A stretch of 64,000 nucleotides of DNA from Halobacterium bonnevillei. Lineage in GTDB: Archaea > Halobacteriota > Halobacteria > Halobacteriales > Halobacteriaceae. The notes beneath the pieces are model-generated. The model was not told the DNA's origin and did not search any database. It saw nothing but the letters and a program-made list of their open reading frames with translations. How positions within the stretch are numbered: the first letter of the stretch is position 1; each line of letters begins with the position of its first letter. Of the stretch, positions 7,717-16,725 are shown piece after piece. Location: NCBI RefSeq assembly GCF_009831555.1, contig NZ_WUUU01000003.1, forward strand, positions 19,405 through 83,404, in the 5' to 3' direction. A program made the translations under genes and the position numbers.

Positions 7717-10590
7717 TCACGCGGTGAGGAGTTGTCTGAGGACGTACTGCAGTATGCCTCCGTGCTCGACGTACGTCACGGCGGCCGGCGTGCCGACCTG
7801 TGCGGTCACCGGGAACTCGACGGTCGAACCGTCCGCGCGTTCGGCGACGACGGCGAGTTCGTCCATCACGTCGAGGCCGTCGTCGAGTCCGCGAATCGTG
7901 AACACCTCCGACCCGTCCAGTCCCAGCGACTGCCACGAGTCGCCGTCCTGGAACTGCAGGGGTAGCACACCCATCCCGACGAGGTTGTCGCGGTAGATGC
8001 GCTCGTAGCTCTCGGCGATGGTCGCGCGGACGCCCAGCAGGTCAGTCCCCTTCGCCGCCCAGTCCCGGCTGGACCCGGTGCCGAACTCCTCGCCGGCCAT
8101 CACGACGAGCGGTGTCCCGTCCTCGCGGTAGCGACGACTGGCTTCGAACACCGTCGTCTGCTCGCCAGTCGACTGGTGGACCGTGTACCCGCCCTCGACG
8201 TCGTCGAGCATCTCGTTCTCGATGCGGACGTTCGCGAACGTCCCACGCATCATCACCTCGTGGTTGCCGCGGCGGGCGCCGTACGTGTTGAATTCGTGAG
8301 GTTCGACGCCGTGGTCGAGCAACCACTGGCCCGCGGGGAGGTCGGGGCCGAACGGGCCGGCCGGACTGATGTGGTCCGTGGTGACGGTGTCACCGAGCGT
8401 CAACAGACAGCGCGCGTCCTCGACGTCCTCGACACCCGGCGTCTCCAGCGGGAAGTCCTGGAAGAACGGCGGTTCGCGGATGTACGTCGACTCGTCGTCC
8501 CACTCGTAGGTTGCACCGGTCGGCGCGTCGAGCGCGGCCCAGCGCTCGTCGCCCTCGAACACGGACGCGTACTTCTCCTCGAACAGCTCCGGGGAGACAT
8601 TCTCGTGGATCGCGGCCTGCACTTCCGCCGCGTCGGGCCAGATGTCCGCCAGATAGACCGGCTCGCCGTCCGCGTCGGTCCCCAGCGGCTCCGTTTCGAG
8701 GTCGACGTCCATCCGTCCGGCGAGGCCGTACGCGACGACCAGCGGCGGACTCGCGAGGTAGTTCGCGCGGATCTTCGGGTGGATGCGCGCCTCGAAGTTC
8801 CGGTTCCCGGAGAGGACGCTGGTCGTCCAGAGGTCGTGGTCGTCGATCGCCTGCTCGACCGAGTCGGGCAGCGGGCCGGCGTTCCCGATGCAGGTCGTAC
8901 AGCCGTAGCCGACGACGGCGTACCCGAGGTCTTCCAGATACGGGAGGAGGCCGGACTCCTCGAGGTACTGCGTGACGACGCGGCTCCCTGGCGCGAGGCT
9001 CGTCTTGACGTACGACGGCACGTCGAGCCCCTTCTCCACGGCGTTCCGCGCGAGCAGCCCGGCGGCGATCATCACCGACGGGTTCGACGTGTTCGTACAG
9101 CTCGTGATCGCGCTGACGAGGACGTCGCCGTGCCCGATCTCGACCGTTTCGTCGCCCAGGTCGACCTCGACGTTCTTCGTCAGCGGCCCCAGTTCCGGCT
9201 CGGATTCGACCTGGACGCCGCCGTCGGATTGCGGGTCCGAGGTGGCATCGTTCGCTCCGCTCACGCTGCCGCCGTCCGTCTCCGCACCGGCCGCACCGGA
9301 CGCGCCGCCCTCGCCGAGCCACCGCTGGAGCACGTCCTCGTCGACGTCGTCGAGGTCCTCGCCGAACTCGCCGTGGAGGAGGTCCCGGAAGCTCTGCTTC
9401 ACGTCCCCCATCGGAATCCGGTCCTGGGGGCGCTTGTGGCCAGCGAGACTCGGTTCGACCGTGGAGAGGTCGAACTCGACGACCTCGGTGTACTCTGGCT
9501 CCTGTTCACCGAACAGTCCCTGTGCCTCGAGGTACTCGCGGACGAGGTCGACGTGGTCGGGGTCGCGGCCGGTGAGTTCGAGATAGTCGAGCGTTCGCTC
9601 GTCGGCCGGGAACATGCTGATCGTCGACCCCTGCTCGGGCGCCATGTTCGCAATCGTCGCCCGGTCGGGCACCGTGAGGTTCTCCACGCCGGGCCCGTAG
9701 AACTCGACGAACCGGTCGACGACGCCGACCTCGCGGAGCCGTTCAGTGATGTGGAGGACGAGGTCCGTCGCAGTCGCGCCCTCGGGCAGTTCGCCCTCGA
9801 GGCGGACGCCGACGACCTCGGGGAGTTTCATCGTGACCGGCTGGCCGAGCATCGCCGCTTCGGCTTCGATGCCGCCGACGCCCCACCCGACGACGCCGAT
9901 GCCACCGATCATCGGGGTGTGGCTGTCCGTGCCGACCAGCGTGTCCGGCAGGAGCCACTCCTCGCCGTCCCGTTCGCGAGCGTGGACGACGCGGCCGAGG
10001 TGTTCGAGGTTCACCTGGTGGACGATGCCGGTGCCCGGCGGGACGACGTTGAAGTTCTCGAAGGCGTTCTGCGCCCACTTGATCGCGCGATACCGCTCGC
10101 TGTTGCGCTCGTACTCCAGTTCGACGTTCTTCTCGTAGGCGTCCTCGGAGTCGAAGTAGTCGACCTGGACGCTGTGGTCGATGACGAGGTCGATGGGGAT
10201 CTCCGGCTCGACGAGCGCCGGGTCGCGGTCCTTGCGCTCGACTTCCGAGCGGAGCGCAGCCAGGTCGACGACAGCCGGCACGCCCGTGAGGTCCTGGAGG
10301 ACGACGCGAGACGGCGAGAACGGGACCTCCGCGTCGGGGACGTCGGGCTCCCAGCCAGCCGCATTCCGGACGTCCGCTTCGGTAATCGCCTCCCCGTCGG
10401 CGTTCCGGAGCACCGACTCCAGGAGGACCCGGATGCTCACCGGGAGCGAGTCCAGGTCGCACAGTCCCTCCTCTTCGAGCACCTGCAGGTCGGCCATCTT
10501 GTACGTCGTGCCGTCGACTTCCAGTTCACGGACGGCATCGAATGGCAGTCTCTCAGTCACAATAGTTCGAACTTTGGTAAGAACCCCCAT
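7717..10590 (-). CDS. acnA: Aconitate hydratase (AcnA/IRP1-type)
   Basis: 957 residues. It interconverts citrate and isocitrate in the TCA cycle using a 4Fe-4S cluster. The cluster cysteines are visible in 'SAITSCTNTSNPSV' and 'GYGCTTCIGNAGPL', and the substrate loop 'GTGSSRDWAAKG' is in the C-terminal swivel domain. A Gly/Ser/Asp-rich linker ('GGASGAAGAETDGG' and onward, about 45 residues) sits before 'LGPLTKNVEVDLG' and is typical of haloarchaeal copies. The ATG at 10590 is preceded by a weak TATA-like CTTAGT at the right distance. A GTG at 10560 would give a protein closer to bacterial AcnA at its start. Confidence 0.95.
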   Translation of the reverse strand: MGVLTKVRTIVTERLPFDAVRELEVDGTTYKMADLQVLEEEGLCDLDSLPVSIRVLLESVLRNADGEAITEADVRNAAGWEPDVPDAEVPFSPSRVVLQDLTGVPAVVDLAALRSEVERKDRDPALVEPEIPIDLVIDHSVQVDYFDSEDAYEKNVELEYERNSERYRAIKWAQNAFENFNVVPPGTGIVHQVNLEHLGRVVHARERDGEEWLLPDTLVGTDSHTPMIGGIGVVGWGVGGIEAEAAMLGQPVTMKLPEVVGVRLEGELPEGATATDLVLHITERLREVGVVDRFVEFYGPGVENLTVPDRATIANMAPEQGSTISMFPADERTLDYLELTGRDPDHVDLVREYLEAQGLFGEQEPEYTEVVEFDLSTVEPSLAGHKRPQDRIPMGDVKQSFRDLLHGEFGEDLDDVDEDVLQRWLGEGGASGAAGAETDGGSVSGANDATSDPQSDGGVQVESEPELGPLTKNVEVDLGDETVEIGHGDVLVSAITSCTNTSNPSVMIAAGLLARNAVEKGLDVPSYVKTSLAPGSRVVTQYLEESGLLPYLEDLGYAVVGYGCTTCIGNAGPLPDSVEQAIDDHDLWTTSVLSGNRNFEARIHPKIRANYLASPPLVVAYGLAGRMDVDLETEPLGTDADGEPVYLADIWPDAAEVQAAIHENVSPELFEEKYASVFEGDERWAALDAPTGATYEWDDESTYIREPPFFQDFPLETPGVEDVEDARCLLTLGDTVTTDHISPAGPFGPDLPAGQWLLDHGVEPHEFNTYGARRGNHEVMMRGTFANVRIENEMLDDVEGGYTVHQSTGEQTTVFEASRRYREDGTPLVVMAGEEFGTGSSRDWAAKGTDLLGVRATIAESYERIYRDNLVGMGVLPLQFQDGDSWQSLGLDGSEVFTIRGLDDGLDVMDELAVVAERADGSTVEFPVTAQVGTPAAVTYVEHGGILQYVLRQLLTA

Positions 10591-10847
10591 CAATCTCACC
10601 CCGAATCCCACCCACTAAGAACCGGAATCCCACTGACGGACAGGGGATCAGCGAGTATGCCCCGGGAGGTTCGTCCGGGCACTGCGACGTGAGGCCGGCG
10701 TGGGCCGCAATCTGTACCGGTCCGCAGACGCAAGCGCCGACGAACTCGGCATACACCCGCCTGAGCTGTCCCCGTGTTTCGACAGACGGCAGGAACGCCC
10801 GGACACAGATTCGCGGCGGGTCCAGCGACAGACTGCGAAGGTCCGGC

Positions 10848-11951
10848 CTACAGGCGCCAGTCTCTACAGGTGTCGTTCAATCGTTCACACCCGTCGGCAG
10901 TGACGACGACGACGTCCTCGATGCGGACGCCGAACTCGCCGTCCACGTAGACGCCGGGTTCGACGGAGAACACCATCCCCTCCCGCAGGGTCTGGTCGTT
11001 CCCGCTGACCACGTACGGCTCTTCGTGGACTTCCAGTCCGAGACCGTGCCCGGTCCGGTGGATGAACTCGTCCCCGTAGCCTGCGTCCGCGATGACGTCC
11101 CGGGCGGCGGCGTCGACGGCTTCGGCCGGAATCCCCGGCTGGACAGTCTCGCAGGCGGCTTGCTGTGCCTCGGCGACCACCTCGTGGACCCGCTCGAACG
11201 CCGCTGGCGGGTCGCCCGCGAACACGACCGTCCGCGTCTGGTCGCTGGGATACCCGTCGACCCGAGTCCCGAAGTCGAAGACGACGGGGTCGCCGCGCGT
11301 GATTTCCCGGTCTCCGTGCCGGTGATGGGGTTTCGCTCCGTTCGGCCCGCTTCCCACGATCGGGTCGAACGAGGGTCCGGTTCCGCCGTGTGCAGCGAGT
11401 CGCTCCTCGACGTAGCCCGCGAGCTCCGCTTCCGTCATCCCGATCGCGTCGGAGCCGAGGGCGCGGACGTCCTCCATGGCAGCGTCGGCGGCGGCGCCGG
11501 CGCGCCGCAGGGCGTCGACCTCTCGACTGTCTTTTTGCATCCGGAGCGGAGCGAGCACTTCGCTCGCCAACCCGACGTCGGCGTCGGGGAGCGCCCCGCG
11601 GAGGTCGAGCGTGAACTGCGCCCACATTCGGTCGTCGACGAGAACGCGGCCGTCCTGGATGCCGAGCTCGGCCGAGACGTCGGCGACGAGAGCGAGCGGA
11701 TCGCCACCGTCGCCGTAGGTTCGGATGTCCGCGACCCACGAGTCGTCCGCGATGTGGGACTCGTACAGCTCGGGTGCGACGAAGACCGGCTCGTCGTCCT
11801 GGGCCACGAACAGGAACAGGTGGCGCTCCATCGGTTCGTCGGTGAACCCGGAGAGGTACTCCATGTCCACGCTCGGGAACAGCACGAGCGCGTCCGCGTC
11901 GCCGCCTGCCAGGTGTTCCTGACAGGACGCGACACGCTCCCGGTAGTTCAC
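10848..11951 (-). CDS. M24 family Xaa-Pro dipeptidase-like protein
   Basis: 367 residues with a creatinase-like N-terminal domain and a C-terminal pita-bread peptidase domain. The metal ligands are all in place: Asp pair in 'VFDFGTRVDGYPSDQTRT', His in 'HRTGHGLGLEVHEEPY', Glu in 'MVFSVEPGVY' and Glu in 'FGVRIEDVVVV'. It could cleave X-Pro dipeptides or, given its position, a creatine-like amidine. The GTG start overlaps the stop of the racemase gene by 4 bases (GTGA), which places it as the last gene of the hyuA-hyuB-hyuE operon. The fold shared with creatinase makes a role in the same substrate pathway worth considering, but that is inference. Confidence 0.88.
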   Translation of the reverse strand: MNYRERVASCQEHLAGGDADALVLFPSVDMEYLSGFTDEPMERHLFLFVAQDDEPVFVAPELYESHIADDSWVADIRTYGDGGDPLALVADVSAELGIQDGRVLVDDRMWAQFTLDLRGALPDADVGLASEVLAPLRMQKDSREVDALRRAGAAADAAMEDVRALGSDAIGMTEAELAGYVEERLAAHGGTGPSFDPIVGSGPNGAKPHHRHGDREITRGDPVVFDFGTRVDGYPSDQTRTVVFAGDPPAAFERVHEVVAEAQQAACETVQPGIPAEAVDAAARDVIADAGYGDEFIHRTGHGLGLEVHEEPYVVSGNDQTLREGMVFSVEPGVYVDGEFGVRIEDVVVVTADGCERLNDTCRDWRL

Positions 11952-12730
11952 TCGCTGCCACCCCGCGTCCAGACGTCGGCGGTATCGTAGTCGGCTTCGA
12001 TGCCCCACTCGGCGATCTCGCCGACCGGCGGGGATTCGTAGCCGCCGGCCTTGCTGTGCGTCCAGCCGAATCCAGCGAGGTCCGCGAGCAACTCGGCGAA
12101 CTTGAACGGCGCGGTCACTGCATCCAGGACCGGTACGCCCAGTTCCGCCTGCAGGTCCTCGTAGAAGCCGTACTCCGCCGTGCAGCCCAGAATCACGACC
12201 TCGGCGTCGTCCTGCTCGACGGCCTTCGTGGCGGCCGCCCGGAGCCGTTGTTCGGTCCTCTCGGGGTCGGCCTGGAAGTCCAGCACGCCGAGGTCCGCGG
12301 TCCGGAAGGACGCCAACTGGTCGCCGAACCCGTACTTGCGGACGCGGTCCCGCATCTGGGGGACCCACTTCTGCCGCCCGACCACGACCGAGAATGAGTC
12401 CCCGAGCGTCGTGGCGAGGTGTGTGGTCGCTTCCGCCGGGGCCGCGATCGGCATGGACTCGCTGACTTCGCGGGCTTCCTCCAGTGCGAGGTCGTAGAAA
12501 CACCCGACGACGACGGCGTCGTACCCGTTGTTCTCGGCGCGCTTGACCTCGTGGAGGACGTCCGGCGTGACGAGCGCCTCGTAGTAGTGGTACTCGACGT
12601 GGTGCGGGCCACGGTCGAGGGCCGTGACGTCGACGGTCGTCCCGGGGCGCGCAGCAGACTGCAGGATGTCCTGGATGTCCCCCGAGAAGTCGTCGTGGGC
12701 GACCGGGTCGATCCAGCGGACGTCCGTCAT
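11948..12730 (-). CDS. hyuE: Aspartate/glutamate/hydantoin racemase family (HyuE-like)
   Basis: 260 residues. Two catalytic cysteines sit where the two-base racemases need them: Cys77 in 'VVVGCFYDLA' and Cys183 in 'VVILGCTAEYGF', a spacing close to that of Pseudomonas hydantoin racemase. It would interconvert the stereoisomers of a 5-substituted hydantoin or a related substrate. It overlaps hyuB upstream and the M24 peptidase downstream by 4 bases each, so translation is coupled. Glutamate or allantoin racemases have the same motifs, so the exact substrate is open. Confidence 0.85.
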   Translation of the reverse strand: MTDVRWIDPVAHDDFSGDIQDILQSAARPGTTVDVTALDRGPHHVEYHYYEALVTPDVLHEVKRAENNGYDAVVVGCFYDLALEEAREVSESMPIAAPAEATTHLATTLGDSFSVVVGRQKWVPQMRDRVRKYGFGDQLASFRTADLGVLDFQADPERTEQRLRAAATKAVEQDDAEVVILGCTAEYGFYEDLQAELGVPVLDAVTAPFKFAELLADLAGFGWTHSKAGGYESPPVGEIAEWGIEADYDTADVWTRGGSE

Positions 12731-14502
12731 CTGTCCGCTCGCAGGTCGGCGGTCTCCTCGTCGTCGACGCGTCCGTCCTCGGTGATGGCGACCCCGTACT
12801 GTTCGCGGGCGGCCGCACGGGACACGTAGCCGTCCTCGTAGTCTTCGAGAACGAGCTCGGGGTCGCGGTCGAACGGGTCGCCGTAGCCCCCACCGCCAGC
12901 GGTGCGGTTCGAGATGGTTTCACCGGGCACGAAGTTGCCGCGGAACATCCCGACGTGCTTGCCGTCCCCGTCGTGGAGGTGGTCGTTGTCGACGAGTACT
13001 TCGACGCGGTCCTGGAAGTCCGCCCGGTCGGAGTCGAGGACGACGACGTTCTTCTTGCCGGGTTGACCGCCGTCGAGCCCCCAGTTCTCGGTCCGGGTCT
13101 TCTGGATGATCGAGAGCGCGCCGACCGGCTCGAGCACGCGGAAGTCACGCCGGATACCGAGGCCGCCGCGGTGCTCGCCCGGCCCACCGGAGTCTTCGCG
13201 CAGCGAGAGCTGGTCGAAGCGAATCGGCGCCTTGTTCTCGAACACCTCGATGGGGATGTTTCGGACCATCGTCTCGCTGATGTGCATGAGCGCGTTTTCG
13301 CCGTCGTGACCGACACCGGCCCCCCAGCCGACGCCCTCGTTGTTCGCCTCGACGAACGGCCGGCCGGTCTCGGGGTTCTCGCCGTACAGCATGATGTCCG
13401 CGAGGTCGCCGCCGGAACTCGCGGGCACGCGGTCGGGCATCCCCTTCGCCAGCGCCTTGAAAACGACGTCGATGCCGACGATGCCCGTCCAGACAGTGAA
13501 CGTCGGGGCCGGATAGCTCGCGTTGAAGATGTTGTCCTCGGGCACCTCCATGCTGAGCGGCTCGTACTGGCCGCCGTTGGAGTCCTCCTCGGGGGTCGTC
13601 AGCGTCTTGAACGTGAGCTTGCAGATGGTCTCGCTCATCCCCGGCGGGATGTTCAGCGGTTCGTCGACTTCGCCGGAGGACCCCGAGAAGTCGACCGTGA
13701 ACTCGTCCCCGTCGATGGTCACCTCCGCTCGGAGTTTGATGAGGTCGTCGTCCTCGCGGTGGACGCCGTCGGCGTACCCGGTCGCGGACCACGTGCCGTC
13801 CGGGAGGTCCTCGACGGCTTCGCGCGCGGTCTGCTCGCCGTGGTCGAGGATCTTGTCGACGGCGGTTTCGACAGTGGCGTCGCCGTACTTCTCGTAGAGT
13901 TCCTGGAGGCGCTGCTCGCCCGTTCGGACGGCCGCGACCTGGGCGTTCAGGTCGCCGATGACTTTCTCCGGCATCCGGGAGTTGAACCGGATGATGTCCA
14001 GGATCTCCTCGTCGGGTTCGCCGTCCTTGTACACCTTCGTTCCCGGGAACAGGACTCCCTCCTGGTGGACGTCCGTCGAGTCCAGGACGTACCCGGAGTC
14101 TTTCGCGCCGAGGTCCAGCCAGTGAGCGCGGCAGGTGGTGTACCCGATGAGTTCCTCGTCGTGGAACACGGGCGCGAACAGCAACACGTCGAGCGTGTGC
14201 GTGCCGCTCCAGTACGGGTAGTTCATGATGAACACGTCCCCGGGGTTCATGTTCTCCTCGCCGACGTGTTCGACGGCCTTCTCGATGCCGTAGTCGTTCG
14301 CGCCGAGGAACAGCGCCAACCCGGGGGAGTCGGCGATGAGGTTCAGGTCCCGGTCGAAAATGGAGATGCCGAAGTCCAGAATCTCGTAGATGATGGTGTT
14401 GTACGCGGTCCTGATGAGCGTGCGCTGCATCTCGGTTGCGGCGGACGTGAGGTAGTTCCGGACGACCTCGACCGTCGCCGCGTCGATCTCCTGGGTGCTC
14501 AT
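12727..14502 (-). CDS. hyuB: Hydantoinase B/oxoprolinase family protein (HyuB-1)
   Basis: 591 residues spanning the whole hydantoinase-B domain. Typical stretches are 'MNPGDVFIMNYPYWSGTH', 'RNYLTSAATEMQRTLIRTAYN', 'PGGAGE'-like 'SGGPGEHRGGLGIRR' and the terminal 'GGGGYGDPFDRDPE'. With HyuA it forms an ATP-dependent hydantoinase, oxoprolinase or related carboxylase. The ATG of MSTQEIDAATVE overlaps the hyuA stop in ATGA, and the 3' end overlaps the racemase gene by 4 bases. Confidence 0.93.
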   Translation of the reverse strand: MSTQEIDAATVEVVRNYLTSAATEMQRTLIRTAYNTIIYEILDFGISIFDRDLNLIADSPGLALFLGANDYGIEKAVEHVGEENMNPGDVFIMNYPYWSGTHTLDVLLFAPVFHDEELIGYTTCRAHWLDLGAKDSGYVLDSTDVHQEGVLFPGTKVYKDGEPDEEILDIIRFNSRMPEKVIGDLNAQVAAVRTGEQRLQELYEKYGDATVETAVDKILDHGEQTAREAVEDLPDGTWSATGYADGVHREDDDLIKLRAEVTIDGDEFTVDFSGSSGEVDEPLNIPPGMSETICKLTFKTLTTPEEDSNGGQYEPLSMEVPEDNIFNASYPAPTFTVWTGIVGIDVVFKALAKGMPDRVPASSGGDLADIMLYGENPETGRPFVEANNEGVGWGAGVGHDGENALMHISETMVRNIPIEVFENKAPIRFDQLSLREDSGGPGEHRGGLGIRRDFRVLEPVGALSIIQKTRTENWGLDGGQPGKKNVVVLDSDRADFQDRVEVLVDNDHLHDGDGKHVGMFRGNFVPGETISNRTAGGGGYGDPFDRDPELVLEDYEDGYVSRAAAREQYGVAITEDGRVDDEETADLRADR

Positions 14503-16547
14503 TGTTCGTCCTCCGTGGAAATGATGATGTGACCGTACTCGTCGACGGTCGCGGACTGGTCGCCGTGGAAGACCAGCGAGGTGGTTGGTTCCGTGACGAC
14601 CGCGGGGCCGTCGAGTTCGTCGCCGGGCGCGAGCGTCCCGCGTTCGTATTCGTCGAAGTCGCGGAACTCCCCGCTCGCGAAGCAGTACGCCTCGCGAGTC
14701 CCGGACGGTTCGGGGGTGCCGTCGCTCCGTTCGCGGCGTTCGAGGCTGGGTTTGTCGTTCTCGCCGATGGCGCGGACCCTGAGGTGGACGACCTGGACGG
14801 GGTCGTCCATCGTGTGCCCGTAGCGCGTCTCGTGCTGGGCTTCGAAGCGGTCGGCGAGCTCGTCGAGGTCGTCGATTCCGTCCGCGTTCACTTCGACGGT
14901 GTGCTCCTGGCCGAAGTACCGCATCTCGACCGTGCGTTCGAGCTCCTGGCGGTCCTCGCTGATGCCCTCCGCGGAGAGCGTTTCCCGTCCCTCGGCTTCC
15001 AGTTCGTCGAAGGCTTCGTCGAGGCCCGCGAGTTCGACGTCGTCGAGCACTGCGATGTGGGTCTGGGAGAAGTCGTAGACGACGTCGGCCATCAACATCC
15101 CCCACGCGGAGAAGACGGACGGCGCCTGCGGGACCAGTACTTCGTCGACCCCGAGTTCGCGGGCGACCAGCGGGACGAACATCGGTCCCGCGCCCCCGTA
15201 CGCGACCATCGAGAAGTCGCGGGGGTCTAACCCCTTCTCGACGGTGATCTCCCGGATCGCGCCGACCGTGTTCGCGAGCGCGACGTCGAAGACGCCGCGG
15301 CTGGCGTCCTCGACTGTCGTTTCCAGGGGGTCGGCGAGTTTCGAGCGAATCCCGTCGATGGCTGCCTGTTCGGCGGTGTCCATGTCACCGCCGAGGAAGT
15401 CCGCGGGGTCGAGGTAGCCGAGTGCGAGTCCCGCGTCAGTGACCGTGGGCTCTGTGCCCCCGTTGTTGTAACAGATCGGCCCGGGTTCGGCGCCCGCGCT
15501 CTCGGGGCCGACCTTGAGGAGGTCGCCGTCCAGCCAGGCGATGGACCCGCCACCAGCACCGATCGTGCGGATGTCGTAGACGGGTATGAGCATCGGCTGG
15601 TGTTCGAGCGTGGAGTCGTACTTGACGACGGGCGACCCGTCCTCGATGACGGCCGCGTCGAGGCTGGTGCCGCCCATGTCGACAGTGATGAGGTTGTCGC
15701 GGCCCGCAACGTCACCGACCTGGGAGGCGCCGATGAGGCCGCCGGCGGGGCCGGAGAGGATGGTGTGCACCGGTGCGGTTTTTGCGCTGTCGGCTGTGAG
15801 AGTGCCGCCGCCCGAGCGCGTTATGAAAAACGATCCGTCGAATCCGTCCTCCGAGAGCGCGCCGTCGAGGGTGTCGACGTAGTTCTCGAAAATCGGCTTG
15901 ATGTAGCTGTCGAGGACGGCGGTGCTGGTGCGTTCGTATTCGCGGTATTCGCCCGTGATGTCGCTGGAGACGGAGACGCTGACGTCCGGGCAGGCCTCCC
16001 GGACGACGGCTGCGGCTGCCTGTTCGTGCTGGTCGTTCTGGTAGGCGTGGAGGAAGCAGATTGCGATCGAGTCGACGTCGTGTTCTTCGACGAGCTCGAT
16101 GGCTGCCTCCCGCACGGCCGCCTCGTCGAGCTCCTCGACGACGGCGCCGTCGGCGTCGAGTCGACCGGGGACGCCGAGGCGGCGCCGACGGGGCACCATC
16201 GATTCCGGCTTCTCGTAGTTGATGTCGTACATCGCGTCGCGTTCGAGGTTCGTTCGCGCGATCTCGTAGACGTCGGTGAACCCCTCGTTCGTGATGATGC
16301 CCGTGCGGGCGCCGTCCCGTTCGAGGACTGCGTTGAGGCCGAGGGTCGTGCCGTGGACGAACGCGTCCGTGTTGGCGAGGTCGGCGCCGACCTTGTCGAC
16401 GGAGTTGCGGACGCCGTCGCTGGGTTGATCGGGAGTCGTCGCTGCTTTTTCGAGGTCGACTTCGCCGGTTTCGCGGTCGAAGGTGATCGCATCGACGAAC
16501 GTACCGCCGATGTCGACCGCGACCCGGTGTTTGTTGTCTTGTCTCAC
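14499..16547 (-). CDS. hyuA: Hydantoinase A/oxoprolinase family protein (HyuA-1)
   Basis: 682 residues. The N-terminal actin-like ATPase motif 'VAVDIGGTFVDAITFD' is followed by 'FVHGTTLGLNAVLER', the internal 'ILSGPAGGLIGASQVG', 'VDMGGTSLDAAVI' and 'IGAGGGSIAWLDGD', which are diagnostic for HyuA. It couples ATP hydrolysis to ring opening of N-methylhydantoin, 5-oxoproline or similar. I chose the GTG at 16547 because a TATATAT box is centred 27 bases upstream, predicting a leaderless transcript; longer starts would overlap that promoter. It is the first gene of hyuA-hyuB-hyuE-M24 and is divergent from the dipeptide importer. Confidence 0.93.
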   Translation of the reverse strand: MRQDNKHRVAVDIGGTFVDAITFDRETGEVDLEKAATTPDQPSDGVRNSVDKVGADLANTDAFVHGTTLGLNAVLERDGARTGIITNEGFTDVYEIARTNLERDAMYDINYEKPESMVPRRRRLGVPGRLDADGAVVEELDEAAVREAAIELVEEHDVDSIAICFLHAYQNDQHEQAAAAVVREACPDVSVSVSSDITGEYREYERTSTAVLDSYIKPIFENYVDTLDGALSEDGFDGSFFITRSGGGTLTADSAKTAPVHTILSGPAGGLIGASQVGDVAGRDNLITVDMGGTSLDAAVIEDGSPVVKYDSTLEHQPMLIPVYDIRTIGAGGGSIAWLDGDLLKVGPESAGAEPGPICYNNGGTEPTVTDAGLALGYLDPADFLGGDMDTAEQAAIDGIRSKLADPLETTVEDASRGVFDVALANTVGAIREITVEKGLDPRDFSMVAYGGAGPMFVPLVARELGVDEVLVPQAPSVFSAWGMLMADVVYDFSQTHIAVLDDVELAGLDEAFDELEAEGRETLSAEGISEDRQELERTVEMRYFGQEHTVEVNADGIDDLDELADRFEAQHETRYGHTMDDPVQVVHLRVRAIGENDKPSLERRERSDGTPEPSGTREAYCFASGEFRDFDEYERGTLAPGDELDGPAVVTEPTTSLVFHGDQSATVDEYGHIIISTEDEQ

Positions 16548-16570
16548 GTCATAGCCGTTTCGTGCAATAC

Positions 16571-16577
16571 TATATAT
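16571..16577 (-). promoter_or_regulatory. TATA box of the hyuA-1 operon
   Basis: TATATAT, the same on both strands, is centred 27 bases from the GTG start of hyuA-1. The gap to the divergent importer gene at 16726 likely holds both promoters and any shared operator. Confidence 0.65.
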
Positions 16578-16725
16578 CGCTTTCCCCGGTTGGTTCTGGT
16601 TCGTGTCTTCCAACGCCCGTTTCGTGTGGTTTCTGGATAGTTATGGACCGATTAGTAATTTTTACCGTTTGTTTTGGGGAATTTTTACAGTAGAACTAAG
16701 TTCCCTGGTGTTGCAGTTGGGTAGC

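Noticed and set aside
8176..10692. Long plus-strand open frame of over 800 codons opposite aconitase
   Set aside because: It is the mirror of the aconitase gene, a usual artefact of GC-rich coding sequence. It has no recognisable domain, while the minus strand carries all aconitase motifs.
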